DNA from: Lepisosteus oculatus
Taxonomy: Eukaryota > Chordata > Actinopteri > Semionotiformes > Lepisosteidae
Assembly: GCF_040954835.1 (NCBI RefSeq)
Contig: NC_090698.1
Coordinates: forward strand, 75,064,284-75,128,283
Length of the DNA stretch: 64,000 nt
Direction of reading: 5' to 3'
Positions 1 to 12,400 of this stretch are shown here, one piece after another. The notes beneath the pieces were generated by a model. That model was not told the DNA's origin. It was given only the letters and a program-made list of their open reading frames with translations, and did no database searches. A program made the translations under genes and the position numbers. Positions within the stretch are counted from its first letter, which is position 1, and the number at the start of each line of letters is the position of its first letter.

Positions 1-1235
1 TGCGGTACTGGCCAAAAGAGTGGCAATCTTCTGTGAGGATAAGGCTGACATAGAGGCGTGCAGCTGCTGCAAGGCAAAGATGAGGTAGAGAGAGGGGTGC
101 CTGGTGAAAACGAGTAAGCGAGAAATGTGATATTTACTGTACATGCGAGTATCTGAAAGTAGGTGCGATTAGGGTTTAATCCTCCCTAACTTCGATATAA
201 AAATTAATTTCCTCCTTTAATATTGTGTTATTGCGAAACCTTTACGCTACCTTTCTGACTGTAAAATGACAAGCATGTGTGTGTTTGGGCGAGATTGTGT
301 GTGTCTGTGTGTAACAGGGCGCAGGGGGAACTGAGCTTGGTAAAGACTGACATCACCCTTGAAACCCAGAATTCTTTTTCAGCAGAAGACAAGGTGACAC
401 TGTGACACTAGAGTGGGGGTGTTTATGTGTAGATTTTTCATGAACTTGCTCCATGCTAATAGTTTTTTTACTATTTGATCTATTTCAGCACTTTGGACAA
501 AACGTAATAGATTTATATTTATTTCCTTATGAATGAACCTTAGCTTGTCTTATTTTTCTCTGCTGTCTTCAGCTGTTTCATTTACTCTTGGCTTTTTCTT
601 TTTTGCTTCAGCAGTGACAAAGATGTGATTATCAGCAAACATGCATTTTAGGCAAACAATAGGAAATCTTTCTTATGGTGTCACAATGTCCTGACATCAA
701 CTTGCTTTTTACATGTGAAGTCATAATATAATTATTATACCACCTACAGTTAGGGAATTATAACACCTATAGTTAGGGAATACTGAGCATTACATTTCCA
801 TGTGTTCTTGGTTTCTCAGCACAGTTTGTTAATAAAGTAATAACTAAGCAGTGAAAGGCCAGCTGTTGCACACAGGTTACAGGTTTAAATTATTCTGTTC
901 AGGATGTAAAAGGAATGCACAGTGTTAGACTGTTTGCAGAGTTTGTGAAATAAAGATTCCTTCCCTGCAGTCTTTATGCCATAATGAGTTTTAATATACT
1001 TAGGACTATTTATCCACCTTATTTGGGTTTAGTTACAAAAGAATGCATCACTCCTTTTACAGACAGAAAATACAGAATTCTAATTGCGAGATGGGGAACA
1101 AGTCAGATAGGTATAGTACTGTGGAGCTAAACTACATAAACCATTATAGGTGAGATTCATGAGAATCTTAAAGGTGACTCGAAGCAGTGCAAGGGCAAGT
1201 GCAAGAATAATGTGATCATAATGTGATCAGTGGCT
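1..1235. other. Intron sequence left of first DOCK exon
   Basis: No exon with family similarity and good splice sites is seen. The stretch is AT-rich with a TG-rich patch near 280-315. A short open stretch in the first 90 bases has no recognisable match. It is taken as DOCK intron. Confidence 0.5.
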
Positions 1236-1239
1236 GCCA

Positions 1240-2105
1240 AATTCTAAACATATTGTGTGGATTTAGTTAACAAAGCAAGCGGGGCATTACAGTAATCAAT
1301 TCTAGAAAAGACAAATGTGTTGACCAGCTTTTCTGCAACAGTCGTAGACAACATGGGATGCAGTGTGGTGATTTTCTGAGATGAAAGAATTTTGTTTTTA
1401 AAATATTCTGCACATGAATAGGTCAAGGGTCAAGCCAGACTCAAATATCACCCCTAAATTAGTCAATTCTGATTGAAATTGAGGCACAGTGCCGATGCAG
1501 TACGGGGAGGTGCTTTGTAGCATGAACTCAGTTTTGTCACAAAACCTTCAGTACATCAGACCTGGAGTGATGAATCCTCATACATTATGGTCTAAATTCA
1601 AGACAAGTGTAGGGAATTTTTAATCATTCAGATTTTTATATCAGAGATACAACTGATACAGAGACAGCTACTTCAGTGTCAGGTTTAATGTGGGGATAGA
1701 TCTGTCATCAGCAAAAATTATATTTTGGTCAATGTGATTTTAATATATAATTGGGAACAGGGAGTCCAGTATTTAACCCCAGGGAACACCAGACTTAATA
1801 AACCACACTTCAGAAATAAAAATCCCAAGGAGAAGTAGTGTCGGATATCAGTAAGACAGAGTTGAACCATTTAAGAGTGATGTCAGACACTCCAAACACA
1901 GTCTCATGATGAGAAAGTAAGATGTCATGGTTAACAGAGTCAAAGGCAGCACAGTGGTCTAGGAGAATTAGTATAGATAGAGAACCAAAACCAGCTGCCA
2001 TAAGAATATTGTTAGCAACTTTAAACAGGGCAGTTTCTGTGCTGCAGCCTTGTCTGAAACCAGACTGGAAGGGTTGGTAAAGGTCATTGCAAAGAGGTGA
2101 TTGTT
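1240..2105 (-). mobile_element. Decayed L2-type LINE reverse transcriptase fragment
   Basis: Read on the - strand, the translation contains FQSGFRQGCSTETALFKVAN, SILILLDHCAAFDSVNHDIL, then a corrupted SGVPxGxxLxxLxF block and, further on, [19 protein letters not shown]. These are the ordered core motifs of an L2/Rex1-like reverse transcriptase. Stops and frameshifts break it and no full ORF remains. The 5' part of the element is not recognised. It is an old insertion in a DOCK intron. Confidence 0.8.
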
Positions 2106-3365
2106 AAATTGTATTGCAGCAGCATGTCTAAAATATCCACAAAAAATCAAAATACAGTCAAATGCAGAGGGAACTTGCATGAGATAAAGATCTGAGTTTG
2201 TGCTCATACAGTGATACAGTACAGTGTAGGCCCACTGTACCAATCTCATAGAATGCTGTGTTGCTTTTAGGACCTTCAGACAATCTGATGACCCCCTCAA
2301 CTACAATAATATCACGTGGAGGTTTTAAATTAAGTAATACATAAGTATGGTTTGCATGGCACACCCAGATGTAGAATGTTAAACACATCGGAGAACTAGT
2401 GACCAGGAGGACCTGCGGTGCGAGGTGGCGACTCTGGCCAGTGAACAGCCGCTGGCTTGGCTGTGGCACATCTGATGTGGTGCACTGGAGTCATTGCCAA
2501 AGGGTCTACAGTGCTGCAGGTGACCCTGCCCAGTACAATCATGCTCGCAAATGCAGCAGCACAGATTTCATCCACACCTCACTAGCGTACAGTATTAAAA
2601 TCATCTCAGTACATCTCCCGTCAGAGTTGTAATATTGCTGTGCAGATTTCTGAGTGACCTGGGGCCAAGGAGAGCTCTCCTCAGAACTCTAATCAGTCCC
2701 CAGCACAATTGCTATGCATAGGCAGTCAGGGGAAGGCTTTCAGGTGAATAAAATAAAAATAACAGTTTCTCCCAGAGAACAAATGCGGCTCAGATATGTA
2801 TTTTTAATTAGTTTAATCCTTCTCCAGAAGCAAGGCAGGCAGAACGGGGATTGCTGAGTGTGATAGAGAGCATAGAGTCATTTACATACAGAAATGACTC
2901 CAGCATAATCCGGCTGTTTAGAAGGCAGATCAGAGCAATGAGCCAGACATCAGAAAGAGCTTTCCAAGATACAAGCATCACAAAGGCCAGAGCAACAGAA
3001 ACTGAATTACAGACTCAGAGCTGCTGGGGTGGAAGAGAGGCTGATGCCGCCTGAATACAGAGATCAGGAGAAAGATTCCAAGGAATAACATTCCGAGGAG
3101 AGTCAGGGAATAACTTCAGTGTTTGGCAGTCCTCTGCAAGATTCAAAGCAATAAGATGCACAAGATATTGAACCTAATTTCTGCTGATTATGTATTCAAG
3201 AAGAAGAGTGGATGAGATCCTGCGATCAATTAACTGCTATTAAACAAACTAGATTACCACTGCTTACTCTGTGTCCTCCACCCTCACTACTCCCCTGACT
3301 TCAGCACTTTCCTCCACTTCTGTACCCATGTTAATCTCCCTTTGTTACTCTCTCTGTCTCCCCAG
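2106..3365. other. Intron sequence, no gene recognised
   Basis: There is no convincing coding exon. Around 3195-3255 there is a short match to the dispersed LINE-end family (GATGAGATCCT then ATCAATTAACTGCTATTAAACAA) also seen near 6300. The rest shows nothing specific. Confidence 0.4.
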
Positions 3366-3444
3366 GGTATTTCTGAGAGCCATCACCCAGTTTGCTGAGA
3401 CTCTGTGTCAGAGCTTTCTGCAGGGCATCAACTTTGAGCTCCAG
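3366..3444 (+). CDS. DOCK exon 1 of window (scaffold)
   Basis: It encodes 26 residues ending in NFELQ, including [10 protein letters not shown], in the helical scaffold before DHR-2. The acceptor is CCCAG and the donor GTAAGA. It enters with one base completing a codon and leaves in phase 0, joining LWNN in the next exon as in DOCK1. The following intron is about 14.3 kb. Earlier exons are left of the window. Confidence 0.85.
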
Positions 3445-6400
3445 GTAAGACTCACAGTTTCGAACATCCCTACTCTGATGGGCCAGACAAAGCTAAGCAC
3501 AGCCATCCAAAGTGTGGAAATCAATATCCTGCCACTCATGGAGATTAAATTGGCAGGAGGAAAGTGGCTCAACATGATCAAGCACCTTGTTCACAGTCAA
3601 TAGTGCAGACGGGGACACTAACTCATGAGATGACTGTTGGACCTCTGCAGCCATTACATGAAAACTACAAATAAATGCTCTAGTTGGTGATACAGTAGGA
3701 TCTGCAGTTGTGTGTTGAGGATGGGGTGGAGACTCCTGTGGTTTTGCAGAGTTTTGTCTATTTCCATCTGTCTGAACTGAGTTCTCCAGGTTCAGAATCT
3801 TCATCAGGAGCTGGAGGAACTTTCTAAACTGCAGGCGGTGTACAAACAGTAGGATCTCTGTCTGTCCTTCCTTGCTTCAGTAGATACCATTTTATTTGAA
3901 TTTTATTTTCTGTGACAGTGGAAATTAAATTAGTTTAAATAAGGCTTGAAACCAGTCACTCTTAATTATATAAATCAAACAGTGGATTAAACATGGTCTT
4001 TATGTGAGCTCTCCTTAGAGTGATGATTGCAACGGTTTTCACTTGCACCTGTGAAGTCCTTCTGGTCCTGAACAAGTGGTCCTCAGTGGTTCACATTGGT
4101 GTCTTGTGTCTTGACATCTTCTTTAGCTACATCTTTGAAATATAGATGGGGGAATCCCACTGGCCAGTTGTCATCCCATCTCTCTGGGATGTATCCATCA
4201 CCTGTTCATCTTGTGTGTCCAAACCAATGTACAGTACCTTTGATTGCTAAGGAAAGTAGGCATAGTGCAACTGTGAGCTCCAGCAATGGCCTAGGACTGT
4301 TAGGATAAGATAGTATGTCTGATGCCCAATGCATGTGAAAACGAAAGATGCCAGTGTGTTGTTCACTTTACTGGAATACATGCTTGATATTTGCTCTAAA
4401 TAGCTGTGCTTAATGTCTTGAATAAGTTGATGTCTACATTAGGCACGAGTTGGTCATAATACCAAGCATAGATAATAGAAACAAAGCGCTGGCACTCTTG
4501 TGAAAATCTCTTGATCATGAGATATGTGTCCAGCTTGGGGCTTGTTATACTGTAGCTGAGTGAGCCATCAGTAAAGAGTAGTTCTCAAGTTAAAGACCTT
4601 GTGGATCTTATTCTTGACTTCAAGGTATGTGAGACTGGGTAGTTTTCCACCTGACCAGGTGTGAAGATAGATAGCTTTGGATAGTGAGCCAAATATAGTC
4701 TATGCTACAATATAAGAGAAAATCTCAAATAGAAAAAGTACAAGAACACATCCTTCCTAAGAGATAAAAGAATTGTGACTGTTCACACTCAATGCCAATA
4801 GAGTTAGCTTCAATTTAAGACCTGAATCTTACTTCTGCTTTGTTCTGCTGCAGAGGTATACCCAAATATTTAAGGGGAGAAAATTCCAGGCGGAAATCAG
4901 TTCTGGGGGCCTGTATCACTAAGGAGGTCCATTACATATTTCAGCTTGTGAAGCAAAGCCCTAGGCTGTCTTTTCTAAGGATGTAGCTGGTGCCTGATTC
5001 TGTCAGACATGCCTCTGATATTGTGTGCATCTGCTACAGTTGGGGACAGTACCTAAGAGGCTGCCACATGTGCTTGTGATGTTTTCCTCCTTGCCATGTT
5101 TTAGTTGTAAGTTAGGGCTACATATTTTGCTTCAGTGGATGGACATACTGTATTACTGTCACGGTTATAGTCCCCCCTCCTTAAGGGTGCTCCAGCCCTT
5201 TCACTTGAGACTTTATTCTGTGTACCTGTTTCCTATTCCCAGCCCACCTTAAAACCCAGGCGCTGACGCTCATTCGGGCTCTGCATCTGATTTCCGTATC
5301 GTGCGAGTCCGGGACCTGGAAGCGCCTGGTCCCGTTAAGGTTTTAATCTCGGTTCCCGTTCCTGTTCCCTGTCTGCCGGTTCTGACCCGGCCTTCGTGTT
5401 TTAATTCCTTGTTCTGATGGATCTCCTGGTTTTGGACTTACCCTTGTGTTTTGGATACTCTCTAAGGACTACTCTTTTGGATTGTTCGCCTCGGCCACAC
5501 CTCCCCCGTGCACCAGCGCACCTTGGACACGCCCCCCTGTCTTCAGCCCCATATTCCTGCATGACGTTTCCCCAGTGTTTCCCCACTTCTTCGGATTGTG
5601 TCGTCCGCATAGGGTCCGGAAAGAACTGTTCGTTACATTACACTAGTTTACCTGAAACCAGTTATGGTGTTACTTTTTGCTGAAGAATGAAAGGAGCTGT
5701 GCCTAATGTAGTATTCATCAGCCATTTCCATTCTTGTTACCTAGTACTGTCCAGTAGGCTAAAGTAATTATTTACTTAAGACGCGTGTCTCAATTAGCAC
5801 CTATTCTTGTGCTGACATCTTCTGGCTAGTACAGTATATACAGCAGCAGCAGCATGGCATTGTGGCTAGGGATCTGCGCCTGTGGCTGGAAGGTTGCTGG
5901 TTCAAATCCCGCGGCAGGCAGAGGAATCCTACTCCGTTGGGCCCCTGAGCAAGGCCCTTAAACCTAACTGCTCCAGGGGCGCTGTACAATGGTAGACCCT
6001 GCACTCTGACCCCAAGCTTCTCTCCATGTCTCTGTGTCTGTGTCTGTGTCTCCATGGAGAAAAGCTGGGGTATGCGAAAAGACACATTCCTAATGCAAGA
6101 AATTGTATAGGGCTAATAAAGAAACATTATATTATTATTATTATACATTATATATAAATGCTAGAGGGGGGATGAATTCTTGTACCTGTTCATCTAAATC
6201 ACAAGGGACATTGCTTTATACAAAGGGATGCGGGAGTCTGGATGAAGCTACCCAACCATCACTATCATTCACATCCTTAACCATCTTGTTAATGAAGAAA
6301 TGGATGCATGAGATCATAGGATCAATTAGCTACTATTAACCAAACAACCTGGATGGGCCTTCTCTTGTTTCTAAACTTTCTTAGATATAATTCGCTTGGT

Positions 6401-9400
6401 TTTACCATCGATTGTGTCTTCTGGTTGATGGCAGAACTAATCTTTGGTTTCAGTGGTTGAGTGAAATGCTGGGGTAAACACACTCCAAGGTTAATGGCAC
6501 CCTTGAATGTTTCCAGGCAGAGAGCCAAGTCTATCTGATCCATTTGTCAGTGGATTGTTCGTCCACTGGCAGTGTTTCTACTCTTTCCTTGCCAGAGTGT
6601 AACTAAATGATCAGGTAATGTCAGCTGTGTTCCGTAAAGAGCTACAGTATCAGGGTTAAACATTCTAGCTCAATATTGATCAAGGTAGTTTTATAAACGT
6701 TGATTGTATGAATGTCATCAGATAGGCTATGTGTCATTCCTTATGATAAACAAATCTCAGGTCTTGATCTTATTCTGCCACTTATACTAAAGAACAGGAA
6801 AGGCTTTCTTTTAGACTCATATGAAAATGCTTTCAACAGTTGAAAAAGGCAAACAGGATGCAAGGATATACAGTGTGGCAAGACCATAAACAGGATCACC
6901 TGGGATCATAACAGGGGTTTAATCAGCTGTGTTTGGAGAAAGAGAAAATGAGAGACCTTGAAGCCCTGGGTAGTAGAGGAATACCCTGTAGGGATAGCAG
7001 AGGCTCACAGCAGAGAGGATTGCCTGAGAATGAGATTAGAGCTCTGCCTGGAGATGACTGAACTCCTGGGAAGTGTAGTAAAAGATTAACACCATTAGCA
7101 CCAAAATTCCCATGGAATGGGTGCTATAGGAACAAGTTCAGTAAAGCCAGGCAGGGTGAGGTCGAAGTTAGCGGGGCTTCGTAAAACTGACAAGAGAGGT
7201 CCAGTATGAAAGCATGGAGCACAATACTGCCTGGGAGGAGGAAGCCAATGTAAGTCTGGCCTGAGACTTGAGCCCTGCTGAGGACGCTGCTGGCACAGAG
7301 ACACACAAGCTATCTGACAAGAACAAGGGGCTGTAATGTACTAAAGGCAGGACACTGCTCTATTATCCTGGAGGGGGGTCGAGTGGTCCTTTCTGTCATG
7401 TAGAAAACATAGGAAACTGTAGATAGTCATTATGCTGAATAAGCAATCTTCCAGGAAGCTACTTACAGTAGCTCATCAGAGTCCTGACCTCTAGTCACTT
7501 AAAACACCGCAAAGAATTCACAATCCGGGAACCATGAGATGTGGACTGTGGGTAAAGTGCTGATATAGAGGTAACCTTGCTACAATACACAAATGTGAAG
7601 AATTTAAAAGTAGAGATCCTATTTTAAATCTACATAATGCAAAAATGATATATGCAATAATTTTTCAGTAACTGATTCAATGGATTCTTTAAAGTTGTGC
7701 CTGGATAAGATCCTCTGATCCTATCAACTACATATAGCCAAAAAGGAAGACATTTTGAATGTTGTTCTGTCATTCAAACTGTCTGAATTATGTGGCAGGC
7801 ACTGCCTCGTTTGGCTAATTTTCTGGCTCTAATGTTCTTACATTCCATTGTCATATTTTTACAGCTACACTGTGAATTGAATCTGGAGGGGACAGGTAGT
7901 GTGGAGATCTTGGATTCTTTTGGGATCTGCTCTCAGCATCACTACTAGGATTTAAAGGAAGAAAATAGCTGATGCTGGACCAGATCAGAGTTGCCAAGAT
8001 AGATACAGTACCTGAACTGAATTCAGTCCCTGAAAGACTCCATTCATTTATATTCTTAGGTTTCTAAGGATGGGGTCTTTCTGTGCCATTTCTCTCTTAC
8101 AAAATCCACTTATTGTTGCTTTGCAGTATTGGGTGTGAGGGACTGATCTTTTCTCACCCCAATACCAATCATTTTTACTGCAGTCTGTAAGATCAGGGAT
8201 CTTGGCACCTCTGAGTTTGTACATTAACTGAAGCAAAGTTGTGTAATATCTTCCTCAGGCTAAGTGCACTAGCACAGTAAATTCAAATAGTTCACATGCA
8301 AGCATTTCACTTGAGGCAATAAATCCTTTAGAAATCTGTGTTACGAGTTCGGTAATAGGGACCGAACTAGTGAGTGAACCCACTTGCAGGAGCGAACAAA
8401 GCCAAGTCGTAAACCGAAAGTAAACCGTAATCGTAGGAACTAGCCGAGAGTCCAGGGGGAGCAAGATATCCGAAAGGGAACGTGTACCGAAGCCGAAGTG
8501 TGATCCGAAGTCGTAGTCCGTAGAGCAATCCGAGAATCCAGAGGTAGCCAGTTATCCAAGACAGAGCGAAAGTACCAATCCAAGCCGAGATCCGAAAAGC
8601 CGAAGTCCAAAGGGAAAAACCGTAAGCCGAAATCCAAGACAAACACAGAGTAGAAGAAGCGCAACCAGGAAGCTCGATAGGGAAAACCAATACTGAGCAA
8701 CGAAGTAGGGAAGGACAGGTGTTTAAGTAGGATGAGACGGGGGTGTGGTGGTGAATGGGAAAACTGATAGGTGAACTGATGGATAGGGGCTACACCTACT
8801 TCTGCCTCTTCCGTTGCCGAGAGGCACGGATCGTAACAATCTGTCTTTAGTAGCTACTCAAGATGAAAGATAAACCACAAGGAATGTTACAATTGAGAGA
8901 GGTAATTTAGCCCAACAAGGTGGCTTGGCTACTAGTACTGTATCTTATTGATCTGAGAGTCTCATTCAGCTGTTTCTTTAAAGAAGCTGAGCCAGTTCAG
9001 CAATAGGACTGGGCATGTATGTGAATCATTTTGTGTCCTCTCATTTGTGTTTCACTACGAAAAGTCCATTGGATTGACTTTGTCAGTGTCTTAGACAATT
9101 TTGAAGATTTCAAACAGGTTCCCATACAGTAGTTTATTCTCTTCAAGATTGAAATGATGAAATTATTTTATCCTGACAGTGTAGGACATTCCTTAAAGCC
9201 AGGGAATGTATTATATTGCTCTGGAATTGATTAATTCATCAGAAATATCTTTATTTTCTAATGTGGTCACAAACGTTGTATACTATATTCTAAACAAGAC
9301 TGTACTAGAGAATTCCTTTTTTACCCCCCAATTTGAAGTCAACATAGACATTTTAGTTTTTTTCATGAGTAGTTTCTTGGAGCTCAGTGATTTCCATCGC

Positions 9401-12400
9401 TTTAAACTATATCCATCTATTTTCTAATTTTTTCCCGTTCAGAGAATTGGGAGAGATGTACAGGCCCTTGGCATGATGCTATTCCACTGCAGACGCAAAC
9501 ACACTCTCACAACAGGGACATTTGTCCCAGAAGCTAATTAATCTACTAGTATGTCTTTGGTCTGTGGACCGTGTGTATGAACACGGGGAGGACATACAAA
9601 GTCCACACAGACAGCAGCCAGGTCCAGAATTGAGCTCAGGTTCCCAGCACTGCCAAGCAGCAGTGCTGTCCACTGCCCCTCCGTGCCACCCCGAAACTAT
9701 ATCACTCATAAAAACCAGGAAGACCAGTGATCCTAATACATATCCCTGTGGTGCTCCTCTAATGATATCATAATAAGTTTGAGCTTTTGCCCCTTATCTT
9801 ACTGTAACTTATTAATAAATTCCAAACACGTGCATTTCCCAAATGCCTGCCACCAGAATTTGAGAATTAATATTCTACAAGAGGGATTAACAGATGCTTT
9901 TAGAGGCTTTCTGAAAATCTAAATAAATGTATGTACTATATACAGTAGGTACATTTTATATGGCATGTATCTCAGTAACATTTTAACTTTGTGTATCTAT
10001 TGCTTTTGTTGCTTGTTCAGAGAACTCTTAACAATTTCTAAATCCACACTTACTGTGCCCTTTAATCCTAGTGCCATACAGACGATCCTCATGTTTAGTT
10101 GTAGTTGTTTCTATTACTCAGATGTGACAGAAGTGAGAGTTATTGGTCTAAAGTGAGCCTGCTGGAGTAGAGTAACTGCACCTCTGAAATGAGTCTCCAC
10201 CAGTATGTGAAGCAGTTTGAGATTGTTGAGGTGATAAAAAAGGCTGTAAAATGCAAGGAGTTTTATTATTAGTTACTAATAACTTGGTTGTGTTTGTTTC
10301 TTTTTGTCTTGTTACTCTTTTTATGGACAGAGGCTGCATTATAAATACATCAAGTACATTTTCAAGTCAGTGGTTATTACCTCAATACAGTCAAGAGACT
10401 GTTGGAAGAATTGTGTTAATTGTGGCTGTGAATTACATCTTTTATTTCCTTAAGTTCAATTAGTACTATTAGTCACTGTGCAGCTAGAGCACTACCATAC
10501 CCCCAATGCCCTGGGGATTTAAGAGCTCTTTCTTTGCTCAGCCCGAGTCATTGACACCGTTGCGAATGATGTCTAGGCTTCAGTTTTTGTCTTAATGGGA
10601 TCCCAGGAGTTGGGAAGTATTCAAGAGTCTTCGCGTACTAAAATGAGCCACATCTAGCGTGCAGGCCACACTCCTGAAAGTAATGCTGCATGTGTGGTAC
10701 AAACATCAGCCTTCTTCCCAAGAGTCTGCATCAGGCCCTGCTGAAGAAATGACCAAGCTGCCGATAAGAAATGTGTTCATTTTGTGCTTAATTGTTTTTC
10801 TGCTCAGGCTTACGCTTTCTATCAACAGGTTGACTCTGTAGTGTTGTTTTCCTCGACAATGAGGATTGTTGCATTTTCTGGAAATTTATGCTGATTGTTC
10901 AGACTGAGCTGTTGATCTGCTGTAGCTTCACATCTCTCATTATGGCACAGTGTGGTCAGGTCAATAAGGGTTTCTAGAGTTCTGCAAACGCTAGGAATGA
11001 GCTGAGATAGGTCTCCTGTGTGATCCTAGCTCCAGTATTTCCACTGGGCTGACAGTACGGTGAGTGTCTCATTATTCAGAGCTTTATTTCTATGTAGACA
11101 GAAGTCCAATATCAATGGGAGATCTAATCTTCTGAGTGCAACAGGAAGCTGGACCTTGTCAGTCCTTGCATGGGAGACTTCTAAGGAAAACTAGGTTGAT
11201 GGTACACCAGTAGGCAGCTCTCTTCCCCCTGGAGCTGGATTATAAATCCAATGTCCCAGTATGGTAACTGGGAACACACTTCTGTGTTCCTTTGGATGAA
11301 ATGATAAACCAAGGATTTGACTACTGGGTCATTAAAGATCTCATGTCATTGATGTAAAGAAGGGGCTCTAACCTTCACTTTCTATAGAAGCATTGTGGAA
11401 TCAGTAACTGAGCACAGGTTTACAATGAAATGAAGGAAGAAACAGCAGATAAAAATCAAGTACATTTTATTTTCTGCAAATGAAAAAGCTATGTATAAAT
11501 TATTTTAACATGCATGATTTTATACGCTTGAAAATCAAGTTAAGTGTTATCAGCAGTATCTGCGTATGATCAGATAAAAGTCTTTTAAGATGCATGATTT
11601 TATTTATATTTAAAAGCACAGCCCTGGCAGAAATGCAGTGCTGCAAAGGTCCTGATTCTCATTCCTCAAGGGATGTTTCGCCGGGGAGAGATGGACCATT
11701 CACAATTTCAATTTCCTTTAGCAGCCTGCAGCATCCTGCTGCACAGCCTCAACTGCTGAATATTTTATCAAGCAATTTAGGTTGTTTAAGTGTTTCCTTT
11801 TAGCTAGCCCAGTTGTGTGCTGGGAGGGATAGATGTTAAAGTGTGATACCATTTCTTTTGGCTCGCTGAGACCAGAATCCATTTTCCTCCCTCAGATGTG
11901 TAAATATTTGTCTATGGCTGGTCTGAAAATTACTTCAACACACAATAAAGAGTGAACCAGCTATCTCTACGTGCGGTGGTGTCTCCAGTCCAGTCTTCTG
12001 TGTTATCTGGGTGGGGTCTGACCATTCTGCATGCCAACATCAGCCATCCGGCAGTATCTGAGGAGGGGCCCATACAGAACACGTTTTCTTTTTGCACAAG
12101 CATCATGCATGTGTAAGCAAGCTTCTAAGCCACATTGTGAAGCTTGATTCACCACATCTCCTGTTTTCTCATTTTCCAAACCTGTCAGCAGGTCCACCGC
12201 AGTCAAATCTAAAAACTGTGTGGTCAGTCAGCGGTGAAGGAGCCCCCCTCAGTGAGGAACATTACAGTCTTGACTGCTGCATCCCACAGCTCCTCTTCTG
12301 TGGAAACCGTTGTTTCTCAAGCTCGTATGACTCCTGTGCTTCAAAATGCTGCCAGTGGAGTGTTGCATATGTTTTTATTTTCATTTATATTCAATTTAAA

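Noticed and set aside
1..88. Possible exon at the window edge (open to 87)
   Set aside because: No DOCK similarity was recognised and the putative donor is ambiguous.
3790..3849. Possible coiled-coil exon ([20 protein letters not shown])
   Set aside because: It runs into a stop without a good donor, and DOCK exon 1 joins exon 2 directly in family alignments.
5840..5915. Functional tRNA gene
   Set aside because: A and B boxes are present but no cloverleaf closes; it is a SINE head.
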